A stretch of 64,000 nt of DNA. Origin: Bifidobacterium tissieri (GTDB lineage: Bacteria > Actinomycetota > Actinomycetes > Actinomycetales > Bifidobacteriaceae). Where the stretch lies: contig NZ_MWWV01000015.1 of assembly GCF_002259645.1 (NCBI RefSeq), positions 16,357-80,356 on the forward strand. Reading direction: 5' to 3'. Numbering within the stretch: position 1 is the stretch's first letter; every line of letters starts with the position of its first letter. The position numbers and the translations under genes are program-made. Below, one piece after another: positions 45,101-51,992 of this stretch. Under the pieces are notes generated by a model. It was given only the letters and a program-made list of their open reading frames with translations. It was not told where the DNA came from and searched no databases.

Positions 45101-45392
45101 CTACGGTGACGGTTCCGACGATGCTCCGGACGCTTCGGATGCCCTGACCTCGTTGGACGGCATCGCCGCGTCGCTGGTGCAGGCTCGTGCCTTGTTCCCC
45201 GAGTCACAGGGTGATTCCCGTACGAATGAGTACCGGTCGTCGCTGGCGGAATGCGAGGCCCGTCTCGGATTCCGGTTCACGACCGATGAGCAGGAGGTTC
45301 GGCGTACCTGCCGGGAACTGCGTCGTCGTCTCGACTTCGTTGCTAAGTATGACCGATGGGTGAATGAGCAGTTGGACCCTCAGGCGGACTGA
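42123..45392 (+). CDS. Giant TPR/Sel1-repeat protein, unknown function
   Basis: 1089 residues, GAGGACG upstream. Residues 1-260 form a helical domain I do not recognise. About 280-740 are helix-turn-helix repeats of TPR type (LVDDKRYADAWNTFERSNAIL; LYDKDQYDEAVKTLETLVEQI; RRFRDAAAAADETERMIDEI). A low-complexity Asp/Ala stretch (HARTDDADDADDAVNDD near 760-780) precedes Sel1-like repeats (TALSTVCMYRGLAERLGRGPEAEKESFVWLVRAS; AGYAQHMLGESYLFGHGVSPDPDRARHWFTQSWD). No signal peptide or membrane helix, so a cytosolic scaffold or sensor. It is divergent from the SLOG operon with a 236-bp shared promoter region, which makes a common system possible. Confidence 0.65.
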   Translation: MQYHDLENAVRTNTHHVLNDFLQLARGNAAVVASGIHQLLAVPGGRDWLLEEIGYGDDDVRRIWVSPLFRVFMGNAWVRDMQFLWNAVRTSGMTDPMVSRLVRTAESIDCDAAADALPDTVSEESVGGSDDAASEWRYLWFQLFLQCGRIEAVLQSDGPDGHRYLTCARAIALIDFAQRPNPLADMPSDGVQLGYGTDAQDMILGISWSSFVRTLDFFRSGMAHRAGNEEEARRCKEFVAKADRVFDPDNDEEVAPGIRIVRVHQPGQSSESQPYKPDFRRNTAIGLAREASGLVDDKRYADAWNTFERSNAILRKIVKDGETGELYDLRDVSEDHAAVVELIRTECLRDLGVNAKLMASCASHVRTEDDVKACVNAMVRYGEAFDKARNSPESKGDLEGYYAIAVTYLMDYDQPEDRETCLKYCEAFYRTREESFAKGTRMDKFLHSCWLNVNGFIARGLSDDTISSERVVDILIRASRTAADVGDSDGYRMHAYFMGSLLDIMHQKNALWQSSGQVSLESVFASSSFEICRLAFKHHRWEMLKSHAESLIERLPQLREPQSVSDVVDAVLFYGFHLYDKDQYDEAVKTLETLVEQIRSRGVDGFKPMAVMEVFRRYASSLLYARRFRDAAAAADETERMIDEIESRGVDADQHQDRQKFMSMIAQVRCLAYLDHAKALFFLGAFDGVHTYLRDMERILDVQGNGFPDDLVKGLSQEIQQLRDQCEQLHNQYEGSVTSDTSDNWTAAARQASDSSHARTDDADDADDAVNDDRLRKARSGDLTAQIDVMGDLLNGDPSHLGDIESWCDTILDNPALKAEADAGDDTALSTVCMYRGLAERLGRGPEAEKESFVWLVRASYCKNPLAGYAQHMLGESYLFGHGVSPDPDRARHWFTQSWDSLLGLATDMSDPSAITMLYHMARNELFRYPDAVKWYRVGARKGMRDDLLQFDRNHVQGDDHMWDPEKSYPLEEVERYAGVDRERILDILHESGYGDGSDDAPDASDALTSLDGIAASLVQARALFPESQGDSRTNEYRSSLAECEARLGFRFTTDEQEVRRTCRELRRRLDFVAKYDRWVNEQLDPQAD

Positions 45393-45408
45393 CGGGTACA
45401 CTGACGGT

Positions 45409-45572
45409 CGTTAGTGTGAGCCTCGACGGTGCATGACACAGGTCTTGGCTGTTAGTGTGAGCTCACACTAGCAACCAAGGTCTCCAAAACGTTGAAATTC
45501 CAACAACCCTGTTTTTTAGTGTGATCACACTAAGGGAGAGGGGTGCTCAGTATGTGGATGGATTTTGAGTGG
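45409..45572. repeat. TAGTGTGA-palindrome element, copy 1
   Basis: Contains a half-site TTAGTGTGAGCC (45411), the perfect 18-bp palindrome TAGTGTGAGCTCACACTA (45453-45470), AAAACGTTGAAATTCCAACA (45486-45505, itself nearly palindromic), TTTTTT, and the perfect 16-bp palindrome TAGTGTGATCACACTA (45517-45532). A homologous copy lies at 60853-61026 with the two palindromes at the same 64-bp spacing. The rest of 45393-45791 has a 22/23-bp duplication and no supported gene. Confidence 0.85.
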
Positions 45573-45637
45573 TGAGATGATTGGGGAGAATGAGCAGTGA
45601 TTTGTGGGTGCGTAGTTGTTTGTGAAGTTTTGTTAGA

Positions 45638-45682
45638 TGGCTGATGGGTATGGGACAGTCTGGCTGATGGGTATGGGCAGTC
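45638..45682. repeat. 22/23-bp tandem duplication upstream of leuB
   Basis: TGGCTGATGGGTATGGG followed by ACAGTC (45638-45660) is repeated directly as the same block with one A lost (45661-45682). It lies 110 bp upstream of leuB and could carry regulator sites. Confidence 0.5.
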
Positions 45683-45791
45683 TGTGCGGCGGATGATTGG
45701 CGGGACACCGGAATGATGGCGGCCTTCGTGCTCTGTCCACCAGACGGACTTCGAGCGATGGTTTCGGACGGGCACACCTACCCTGTTGGGT

Positions 45792-46832
45792 ATGGCAAAT
45801 GACATCAAGACACTGAACATCGCCGTCATTCCGGGCGATGGCATCGGCAAGGAAGTCACCCCCGTCGCCCAGCAGGTGCTTGAAAAAGCGTCCGAAGGCG
45901 TCGTGAACTTCAACTACACCAACTTCGAACTCGGTGCCGAGCGTTACCTGCGCGACGGCGCGATCCTGCCCGACGATGAGCTGGAGGAGATCAAGAAGCA
46001 GGACGCCATCCTGCTGGGTGCCGTCGGCGACCCGCGCATCAAGGCCGGCATTCTGGAACGTGGTCTGCTGCTCAAGCTGCGCTTCGCACTCGACCAGTAC
46101 GTGAATCTGCGTCCCACCAAGCTGTACAAGGGCGTCACCTCGCCGCTCGCCAACCCCGGCGACATCGACTTCGTGGTGGTGCGTGAGGGCACCGAAGGCC
46201 TGTACTGCGGTGCCGGCGGCGCAGTGCGCGTCAACACTCCCAACGAGGTGGCCACCGAGGTGTCCATCAACACGGCGTACGGCGTGGAGCGCGTGGTACG
46301 TTACGCATTCGATCTGGCCATGAAGCGCAAGAAGCACGTCACGCTCGTCCATAAGAAGAACGTGCTCATCAACGCCGGCGACATGTGGCAGCGCATCGTC
46401 GACAAGGTCGGCGAGGAATACCCCGAGGTCACGCACGACTATCTGCACATCGACGCCACCACGATCTTCCTGGTGTCGAACCCGAGTCGCTTCGACGTGA
46501 TCCTCACCGACAATCTGTTCGGTGACATCATCACCGACGAGGCCGGTGCCGTGGTCGGCGGCGTGGGATACTCCGCCTCCGGCTGCATCAACGCCACGAA
46601 CGAATACCCGTCGATGTTCGAGCCGATCCACGGTTCCGCCCCCGACATCGCCGGCAAGGGCATCGCGAATCCGACGGCCGCCGTGCTGTCCACCGCCATG
46701 CTGCTGCGTCACTTCGGCTACGACGAGGCCGCCGCGCGTATCGACGCCGCCGTCGAGGCCGACATCCAGGAGCTCGGCTCCACCAAGCGCAGCACCGAAC
46801 AGGTCGGCAAGGACATCCTCGCCCGCCTGTAA
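45792..46832 (+). CDS. leuB: 3-isopropylmalate dehydrogenase
   Basis: 346 residues from ATG 45792; TACCCT ends 7 nt upstream and no ribosome site exists, so the mRNA is probably leaderless. Beta-decarboxylating dehydrogenase: [52 protein letters not shown], the catalytic Lys/Tyr region, and the metal/cofactor motif [24 protein letters not shown] followed by [18 protein letters not shown]. It oxidises 3-isopropylmalate to 2-ketoisocaproate (after decarboxylation) in leucine synthesis. It stands apart from other leu genes here. Confidence 0.92.
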   Translation: MANDIKTLNIAVIPGDGIGKEVTPVAQQVLEKASEGVVNFNYTNFELGAERYLRDGAILPDDELEEIKKQDAILLGAVGDPRIKAGILERGLLLKLRFALDQYVNLRPTKLYKGVTSPLANPGDIDFVVVREGTEGLYCGAGGAVRVNTPNEVATEVSINTAYGVERVVRYAFDLAMKRKKHVTLVHKKNVLINAGDMWQRIVDKVGEEYPEVTHDYLHIDATTIFLVSNPSRFDVILTDNLFGDIITDEAGAVVGGVGYSASGCINATNEYPSMFEPIHGSAPDIAGKGIANPTAAVLSTAMLLRHFGYDEAAARIDAAVEADIQELGSTKRSTEQVGKDILARL

Positions 46833-46892
46833 GTCTGCGGTGGCGGTCCGGTAGGAACCGGGCTGGTCAGCATCGCTACGTGCATTATCGTG

Positions 46893-46934
46893 ATGGTCCG
46901 TGCGAATCCAAAACATCGGATTCGTACGGACCAT
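46893..46934 (+). terminator. Intrinsic terminator of leuB
   Basis: 17-bp stem (ATGGTCCGTGCGAATCC with its complement, one G-U) around an 8-nt loop, then TGTTGTAT. Confidence 0.8.
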
Positions 46935-47031
46935 TGTTGTATACGGAGTTGCGGAGTTACAGAATATGACAATGTGAGATTGGCACCGCATTTACAGCAC
47001 AATGTTGCATCGGTCGGGTAGCGTGAGGAAT

Positions 47032-47934
47032 ATGACCTCATATAACGAGAATCCCAATCCGTTCGCCAACGGTCCCTCCGAATCAGACAATGCCGGTAAC
47101 GCAGGCAATGACAACGCCGCGGGTGCCAGCGGCACTGGTGACAACGGCAGCGCCAATCCGTATTCCAGCGCCTACGGTCAGAATGATCAGAACGGCCAGA
47201 CCGGTCAGTCCTCCTACGATCAGAGTTACGGTTCGGCCGGCCAGACCGACCAGTCCACATATGGTCAGAATCCGTACAGCCAGAGTCCGTACGATCCTTC
47301 CGGTCAGACTAGTCAGGCTGATCAGGCGGCATACGGCCAGAGCCAGTATGGGCAGAACGGACAGTCGCCGTACGGCCAGAATCCATACGATCAGAGTGGC
47401 CAGTCGGCGTATGGTCAATCTCCATACGGCCAGCAGTCCGGAACCAATCCGTACACTGGCAGTCCGTATGGACAGAACACGTACGCACAGGATCCGTATG
47501 GTCAGAACACGTACGGTCAGAACGTATACGGGCAGAATCCGTATGCGCAGACCCCGTACCAGTCCGCTCCGAACGCGGCGCAACCCCCCTATCAGCAGGC
47601 GCCTCAGCAGCCGTACACGCAGACCCCATATGCACAGACCCCGCAGACGCCATACATGCAGCAGCCGTATCAGGCCTATCCGATCGGTGGCAAATCCAAG
47701 GTCGCCGCGGGCGTGCTCGGCATATTCCTCGGCTCGCTCGGCGTGCACAACTTCTATCTCGGCAACACCGGCAAGGCGGTGGCACAGCTGCTGCTCACGC
47801 TTGTCGGCTGGATCATCATCATCGGCCCGTTCGTCGCCAGCGTATGGGGACTGGTCGAGGGCGTCCTGATCCTGTGCTCGCAGTACGGATCGCCGTGGCA
47901 TCGTGACGGCAACGGCTACGAATTACGTGACTGA
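47032..47934 (+). CDS. TM2-domain membrane protein with a Gln/Tyr/Gly-rich prion-like tail
   Basis: 300 residues. The start has GAGGA close upstream and TAGCGT 7 nt before it. Residues 1-215 are low complexity, dominated by short repeats such as GQNPYGQ, QSPYGQ and TPYAQTPQ; charged residues are nearly absent. Residues about 222-300 are a TM2 domain: SKVAAGVLGIFLGSLGVHNFYLGNTGKAVAQLLLTLVGWIIIIGPFVASVWGLVEGVLIL, two membrane helices with the conserved G-x-H-x-F-Y-L-G turn. Such proteins are common in actinobacteria, with unknown function. The tail should be cytosolic, disordered and prone to self-association (inference). Confidence 0.85.
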   Translation: MTSYNENPNPFANGPSESDNAGNAGNDNAAGASGTGDNGSANPYSSAYGQNDQNGQTGQSSYDQSYGSAGQTDQSTYGQNPYSQSPYDPSGQTSQADQAAYGQSQYGQNGQSPYGQNPYDQSGQSAYGQSPYGQQSGTNPYTGSPYGQNTYAQDPYGQNTYGQNVYGQNPYAQTPYQSAPNAAQPPYQQAPQQPYTQTPYAQTPQTPYMQQPYQAYPIGGKSKVAAGVLGIFLGSLGVHNFYLGNTGKAVAQLLLTLVGWIIIIGPFVASVWGLVEGVLILCSQYGSPWHRDGNGYELRD

Positions 47935-47977
47935 GTATTGACCCGACCGAGTACTGACATCAAGTGCGGAGAACCAT

Positions 47978-49309
47978 ATGCGGCAGAACGAAGAACGCGA
48001 TGACGGCATGATTACGACACGGATCGTGATGGGCCGAGGCGAATGCAAGACGCCGAACGGCAAACTCGTGGCGGTATCCGTGCGTTGCGATGACGACGGC
48101 ATTGTCGAAGCCCGCCTTGACGGCGATTTCCTGATCGACGATCTTGGCGACCACGGCTGCGGTGACAATCACAATGACGGCGATGATCGCGATAACGATG
48201 ACAATCACAATGACGGCGACGATATGGCGTTGATCGCCGATCTGGAACGCACGATCACACGTCAGCACGTGCCGATCGACGAGTCGGGTTTCCGGGACGA
48301 TGTGCGACGGGCCATCGACGATCATCCGGATTCCGAACTGATCGGCACCACCGCCGATGCGATCGTCGTCGCTACTTCGCGAGCGATCGCCGATGCGCGG
48401 AACACGGATATCGATCCTTGTGACACTGCTGACGGTCCTGCCAGTCCGGCCGTGAACAATGCCAGTCCCGTCACCGCCAACAGTGCCACCACACTCTCCG
48501 ACCGCTGGCACGATCTCGCCCTGCACGTCGTACAGGATCCGCAACCGTATTCGCCGCCCATGCAGATGGCGCTCGATCAGGTGATCGCCCAGGCGGTGGC
48601 CGCCGGCGATCAGCCGCCGACACTGCGCTTCTGGAACTGGGGAGGACCAGCCGTGGTCATCGGTGCCTACCAGTCCGTCAACGGGGAAGTGGATGAGGCC
48701 GAGGCCGTACGCGAGGGATTCACCGTGGTCCGACGCATCACCGGCGGCGGTGCCATGTTCGTACGCCCGGACGACACCATCACCTACTCGCTGTACGTAC
48801 CCGAATCGTTCACACACGGACTCGACGCTGTGGAATCCTACCGACTCTGTGACGAATGGGCGTTCTCCGCGCTGCACGCGCTGGGCATTCCCGCCGTGCA
48901 TCAGCCGATCAACGACATCGCCACACCGTCCGGCGGCAAGATCGGCGGTGCCGCACAGCGACGATTCCGCGGAACGTCAGGTACCCCCGGTTGCATCCTG
49001 CATCACGTGACCATGGCCTACCGCATCGACGGCGAAGCCATGGGCCGAATCCTGCGCATCTCCAAGGAAAAACTCAAATACAAGGTCAACAAGGTCAAGG
49101 CCGTCGCATCGGCGAACAAACGCGTGCAGCCACTCGCCACGCAGACCGCACTAAGCCGTGACCAGATCATCCGCGGCATGGCCGATCACGCGCTCGCGAC
49201 CATTCCCGACGCGCACCCCGGCATCATTCCGGATTCGATGCTTACACAGGCGCGGTCCCTTGCCCGAACCAGATTCTCCGATTCGGATTGGACCCATCGC
49301 ATCCCCTGA
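47978..49309 (+). CDS. lplA: Lipoate-protein ligase with N-terminal accessory domain
   Basis: 443 residues, GGAGAA upstream. The catalytic part (about 165-400) has LRFWNWGGPAVVIGAYQSVNGEVDEAEA, VVRRITGGGAMFVRPDDTITYSL (the RRxxGGGA motif) and DIATPSGGKIGGAAQRR with the conserved Lys. The N-terminal part (1-145: MITTRIVMGRGECKTPNGKLVAVSV...LERTITRQHVPIDESGFRDDVRRAI) resembles the LplA C-terminal/LplB accessory domain, so the usual order is swapped. An Asp/His/Asn-rich insert (about 57-82), encoded by repeated GACAATCACAATGACGGCGA, interrupts the accessory domain. It likely lipoylates GcvH. Confidence 0.8.
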   Translation: MRQNEERDDGMITTRIVMGRGECKTPNGKLVAVSVRCDDDGIVEARLDGDFLIDDLGDHGCGDNHNDGDDRDNDDNHNDGDDMALIADLERTITRQHVPIDESGFRDDVRRAIDDHPDSELIGTTADAIVVATSRAIADARNTDIDPCDTADGPASPAVNNASPVTANSATTLSDRWHDLALHVVQDPQPYSPPMQMALDQVIAQAVAAGDQPPTLRFWNWGGPAVVIGAYQSVNGEVDEAEAVREGFTVVRRITGGGAMFVRPDDTITYSLYVPESFTHGLDAVESYRLCDEWAFSALHALGIPAVHQPINDIATPSGGKIGGAAQRRFRGTSGTPGCILHHVTMAYRIDGEAMGRILRISKEKLKYKVNKVKAVASANKRVQPLATQTALSRDQIIRGMADHALATIPDAHPGIIPDSMLTQARSLARTRFSDSDWTHRIP

Positions 49310-49412
49310 GTCCCCTGATCTGGCTGATCCAACGACCGGCATCCCCGCCCGATTTCACCGTCATTCATCGTCAATATGGCATCTCCGTCCGCAAGCGTGT
49401 AAAAATGACGGT

Positions 49413-50564
49413 ATGAGTTACGTGTCGCAGTCGCCAGTTCATAACGCCGTCAACAAGGTCAGTACCAATCTGTTCTCCTTCGCCTACAAGAACATCGCCA
49501 AGAAGGCGTTCTTCGCCATGCCGCCGGATCAGGCGCACGAGGCGATGATCTCCGGATGCGCATTGGCTGGCAAGGTGCCGCCGCTGATGTGGATGCTGCG
49601 CGAGATGCTCGACTACACGGATCCCGCACTCGAAACCGAAGTGATGGGCGTGAAATTCCACAACCCGTTCGGCCTGTCCGCCGGACTCGACAAGGACTGT
49701 CAGCTGCCCGCCGTGCTCGACGCCGCAGGATTCGGCTTCGAGACGTTCGGGTCCACCACGGCCCGCCCGTGTGCTGGCAATCCGCGCCCGTGGTTCCACC
49801 GTCTGCCCGAATACGGGTCGATGATGGTACATGCGGGACTGGCGAATCAGGGCTCGGCGAAGGTGATCGCCCGCGCCGAGAAGGCGTACACGAATGCGAA
49901 GACGTTGCGCATGTCCGCGTCCCTCGCCCGTACGAACGACAAGTTGGTGGGCGATCTTGACGAAGGCATCGCCGACTACCGTACGTCGTTGGAACGCGCG
50001 GTCGGCCGTACCGACATGATCGAGATCAACGTCTCCTGCCCGAACACCATGGCTGGCGAGCCGTTCACCAGCGATCCGAAGAATCTTGATCGTCTGTTCA
50101 CCGCGCTCGACGAGGTGAGCCGTCCGCAGCCCACGCTGGTCAAGATGCCGTTGAACAAGTCCTGGGATGAGATGACTGCGCTGCTCGACGTGCTGGCCAA
50201 GCACAACGTACAGGGCGTGTCCCTGGCGAATCTGCAGAAGGATCGCACCGGAATGGACGACATTCCCAAGGACTGGAAGGGCGGCCTGTCCGGCGTGCCC
50301 TGCAACCGTGCCAGTACCGAACTCGTGGCGCGCGTATACCGCGACTACGGCGACCGATTCGCCATCGCCGGCATCGGTGGCGTGTTCACGCCGGAGCAGG
50401 CGTACGCGAAAATCCGTGCAGGCGCGAGCCTGATCATGTTCATTTCGTCGCTGATGTACGTGGGACCGCAGAACATCACCACATTGAAGCGCGGTCTGGT
50501 GGACCTGCTTCACGCCGACGGCTTCGACAACGTGCAGCAGGCGGTCGGCATCGACGTGCGCTGA
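49413..50564 (+). CDS. Dihydroorotate dehydrogenase-like flavoprotein (class 2-like, divergent)
   Basis: 383 residues from ATG 49413, with AAAAAT ending 6 nt upstream (leaderless candidate). The overall pattern follows class 2 enzymes: an N-terminal helical extension, VKFHNPFGLSAGLDKDCQLPAVLDAAGFGFETFGSTTARPCAGNPRPWFHRLP, EINVSCPNTMAGEPF, KMPLNK, and the FMN phosphate loop IAGIGGVFTPEQAYAKIRAGASLIMFISSLMY. Several key positions differ: the base position has Cys (NVSCPNT) as in class 1, NRMGFNN is replaced by VHAGLAN, and the orotate-site Thr region reads SLANLQKDR. It may be a paralogue with another substrate. Confidence 0.7.
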   Translation: MSYVSQSPVHNAVNKVSTNLFSFAYKNIAKKAFFAMPPDQAHEAMISGCALAGKVPPLMWMLREMLDYTDPALETEVMGVKFHNPFGLSAGLDKDCQLPAVLDAAGFGFETFGSTTARPCAGNPRPWFHRLPEYGSMMVHAGLANQGSAKVIARAEKAYTNAKTLRMSASLARTNDKLVGDLDEGIADYRTSLERAVGRTDMIEINVSCPNTMAGEPFTSDPKNLDRLFTALDEVSRPQPTLVKMPLNKSWDEMTALLDVLAKHNVQGVSLANLQKDRTGMDDIPKDWKGGLSGVPCNRASTELVARVYRDYGDRFAIAGIGGVFTPEQAYAKIRAGASLIMFISSLMYVGPQNITTLKRGLVDLLHADGFDNVQQAVGIDVR

Positions 50565-50580
50565 CTATGTACTAAATGAC

Positions 50581-50626
50581 GATCAGCCCGATCAGGCGGT
50601 CATCCGGCCGGCCGATCGGGCTGATC
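50581..50626. terminator. Bidirectional terminator hairpin
   Basis: A perfect 13-bp stem, GATCAGCCCGATC with its complement, lies 16 bp after the dihydroorotate dehydrogenase-like gene and before the convergent oxidoreductase stop. Confidence 0.75.
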
Positions 50627-50674
50627 TGCGCAGTGGCTCAGTGAGTCACCGATTATCACTCATCATGCGATCGA

Positions 50675-51802
50675 TCAGTACGCGCCACGCACATACTGAT
50701 CCGGATATCCCGCCGCCTCCCGGCTGAGACCGAGCTTGTACGCGGCACGCAACGGCCAATACGGATTGCGCAAAGCTGCGCGTCCGATCTCCACGGCATC
50801 CGCATACCCATGGTTCACGATCTTGTCGGCCTGCTTGGCCTTGGTGATCAGGCCAACGGCGGTGGTGCGGATATCCGCATGCTTGCGCACCTCCGCCGCG
50901 AACGGCACCTGATATCCCGGCTCGGCCGGAATCGTCACGCCGGCGATGATGCCGCCCGTGGACACGTCGATCAGATCGACGCCATGACTACGCAACGCCC
51001 GCGCCACGGCGATGGTCTGATCCAGATCCCAGCCGCCGGCCGCCCAGTCGGTCGCGGAAATACGCACGAGCAGCGGGGCATTGTCCGGCATCACACTGCG
51101 CACGGCATCGGACACCTCGATCAGCAGACGCATACGGCCAGTGAGATCACCGCCATACTCGTCAGTGCGCTCATTGGTCAGCGGATCAAGGAACTCACTA
51201 AGCAGATAGCCGTGCGCGGCATGGATTTCGATGGCCTGGAATCCGGCGCGGATCGCACGATCCGCCGCGGCACGGAACTGTTCGATGATGCCACGGATCT
51301 CATCCGTGGCCAGTTCACGCGGCGTCGTATATTCGCCGAACGCAATGGGGGAGGGGGCCACGGTCTCCCATCCACCGGCATCCAGCGGCACGCTCTGTCC
51401 CTCATATCCCACGGCGAAACTGCCCGTGGAGCCCTTACGGCCCGAATGATTGAGCTGCACGGCAGGCACCGCGCCGGCGTCACGAATGCCGTCGACGATC
51501 CAACGCCACGCCTCCACCTGATCCTCATTCCACAGCCCCACATCGTTGGGGGAGATACGGCCCTCAGGGCTTACCGCGGTGGCCTCGGCGATGACCATGC
51601 CGAAACCGCCGAGCGCTCGCGATACGTAGTGCTGGTAGTGGAACGGCGTGGGCTTGCCGTCCTGGGCGAACGCCGAATAGGTATCCATCGGCGGGAGCCA
51701 TACGCGGTTGCGGATTTCCAGTCCGCGCAGGGTGAGCGGGTCGAAAAGATGCGGTCGGGTGTTCTTCCTGGATCGTTTGGTGGTTCGTTTATCAGCTGCC
51801 AT
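50675..51802 (-). CDS. NADH:flavin oxidoreductase of the old yellow enzyme family
   Basis: 375 residues from ATG 51802. LFDPLTLRGLEIRNRVWLPPMDTYSA is the family opening; VPAVQLNHSGRKGS, the substrate-binding pair in EIHAAHGYLLSEFLDPLTNERTDEYGGDLTGRMRLLIEV (HxxH-type and the NxRxDxYGG signature), DLIDVSTGG and the FMN-binding TTAVGLITKAKQADKIV...VEIGRAALRNPYWPLRAA are all present. It resembles the YqjM-like subgroup. Family members reduce activated C=C bonds; no natural substrate is known here. The ribosome site is weak. Confidence 0.88.
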   Translation of the reverse strand: MAADKRTTKRSRKNTRPHLFDPLTLRGLEIRNRVWLPPMDTYSAFAQDGKPTPFHYQHYVSRALGGFGMVIAEATAVSPEGRISPNDVGLWNEDQVEAWRWIVDGIRDAGAVPAVQLNHSGRKGSTGSFAVGYEGQSVPLDAGGWETVAPSPIAFGEYTTPRELATDEIRGIIEQFRAAADRAIRAGFQAIEIHAAHGYLLSEFLDPLTNERTDEYGGDLTGRMRLLIEVSDAVRSVMPDNAPLLVRISATDWAAGGWDLDQTIAVARALRSHGVDLIDVSTGGIIAGVTIPAEPGYQVPFAAEVRKHADIRTTAVGLITKAKQADKIVNHGYADAVEIGRAALRNPYWPLRAAYKLGLSREAAGYPDQYVRGAY

Positions 51803-51878
51803 GATAATTCGCTTTCGTTGGTTGTACGGCTGCCGCCGCTGGCACGCCTGCCCCCTCTCATGCCGACTTCGGCAATAC

Positions 51879-51914
51879 AAAACAGGCGTAGGATTACTAC
51901 CCTACGCCTGTTTT
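51879..51914 (-). terminator. Terminator after the class A PBP gene
   Basis: Perfect 14-bp stem AAAACAGGCGTAGG with its complement, loop of 8 nt; the stem itself ends in a run of A/T, so it can work on both strands. It ends the PBP transcript before the oxidoreductase promoter. Confidence 0.8.
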
Positions 51915-51992
51915 ACCATATTGACGATCGTGAGCCGTCACCGGTTTCCGGACTCGGTCCGGATTCGACTTCCGGTGCCGGGACGGAGGGGA

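Noticed and set aside
37841..45392. Prophage or integrative element
   Set aside because: No integrase, capsid, terminase or conjugation genes, and no flanking att-like repeats or tRNA.
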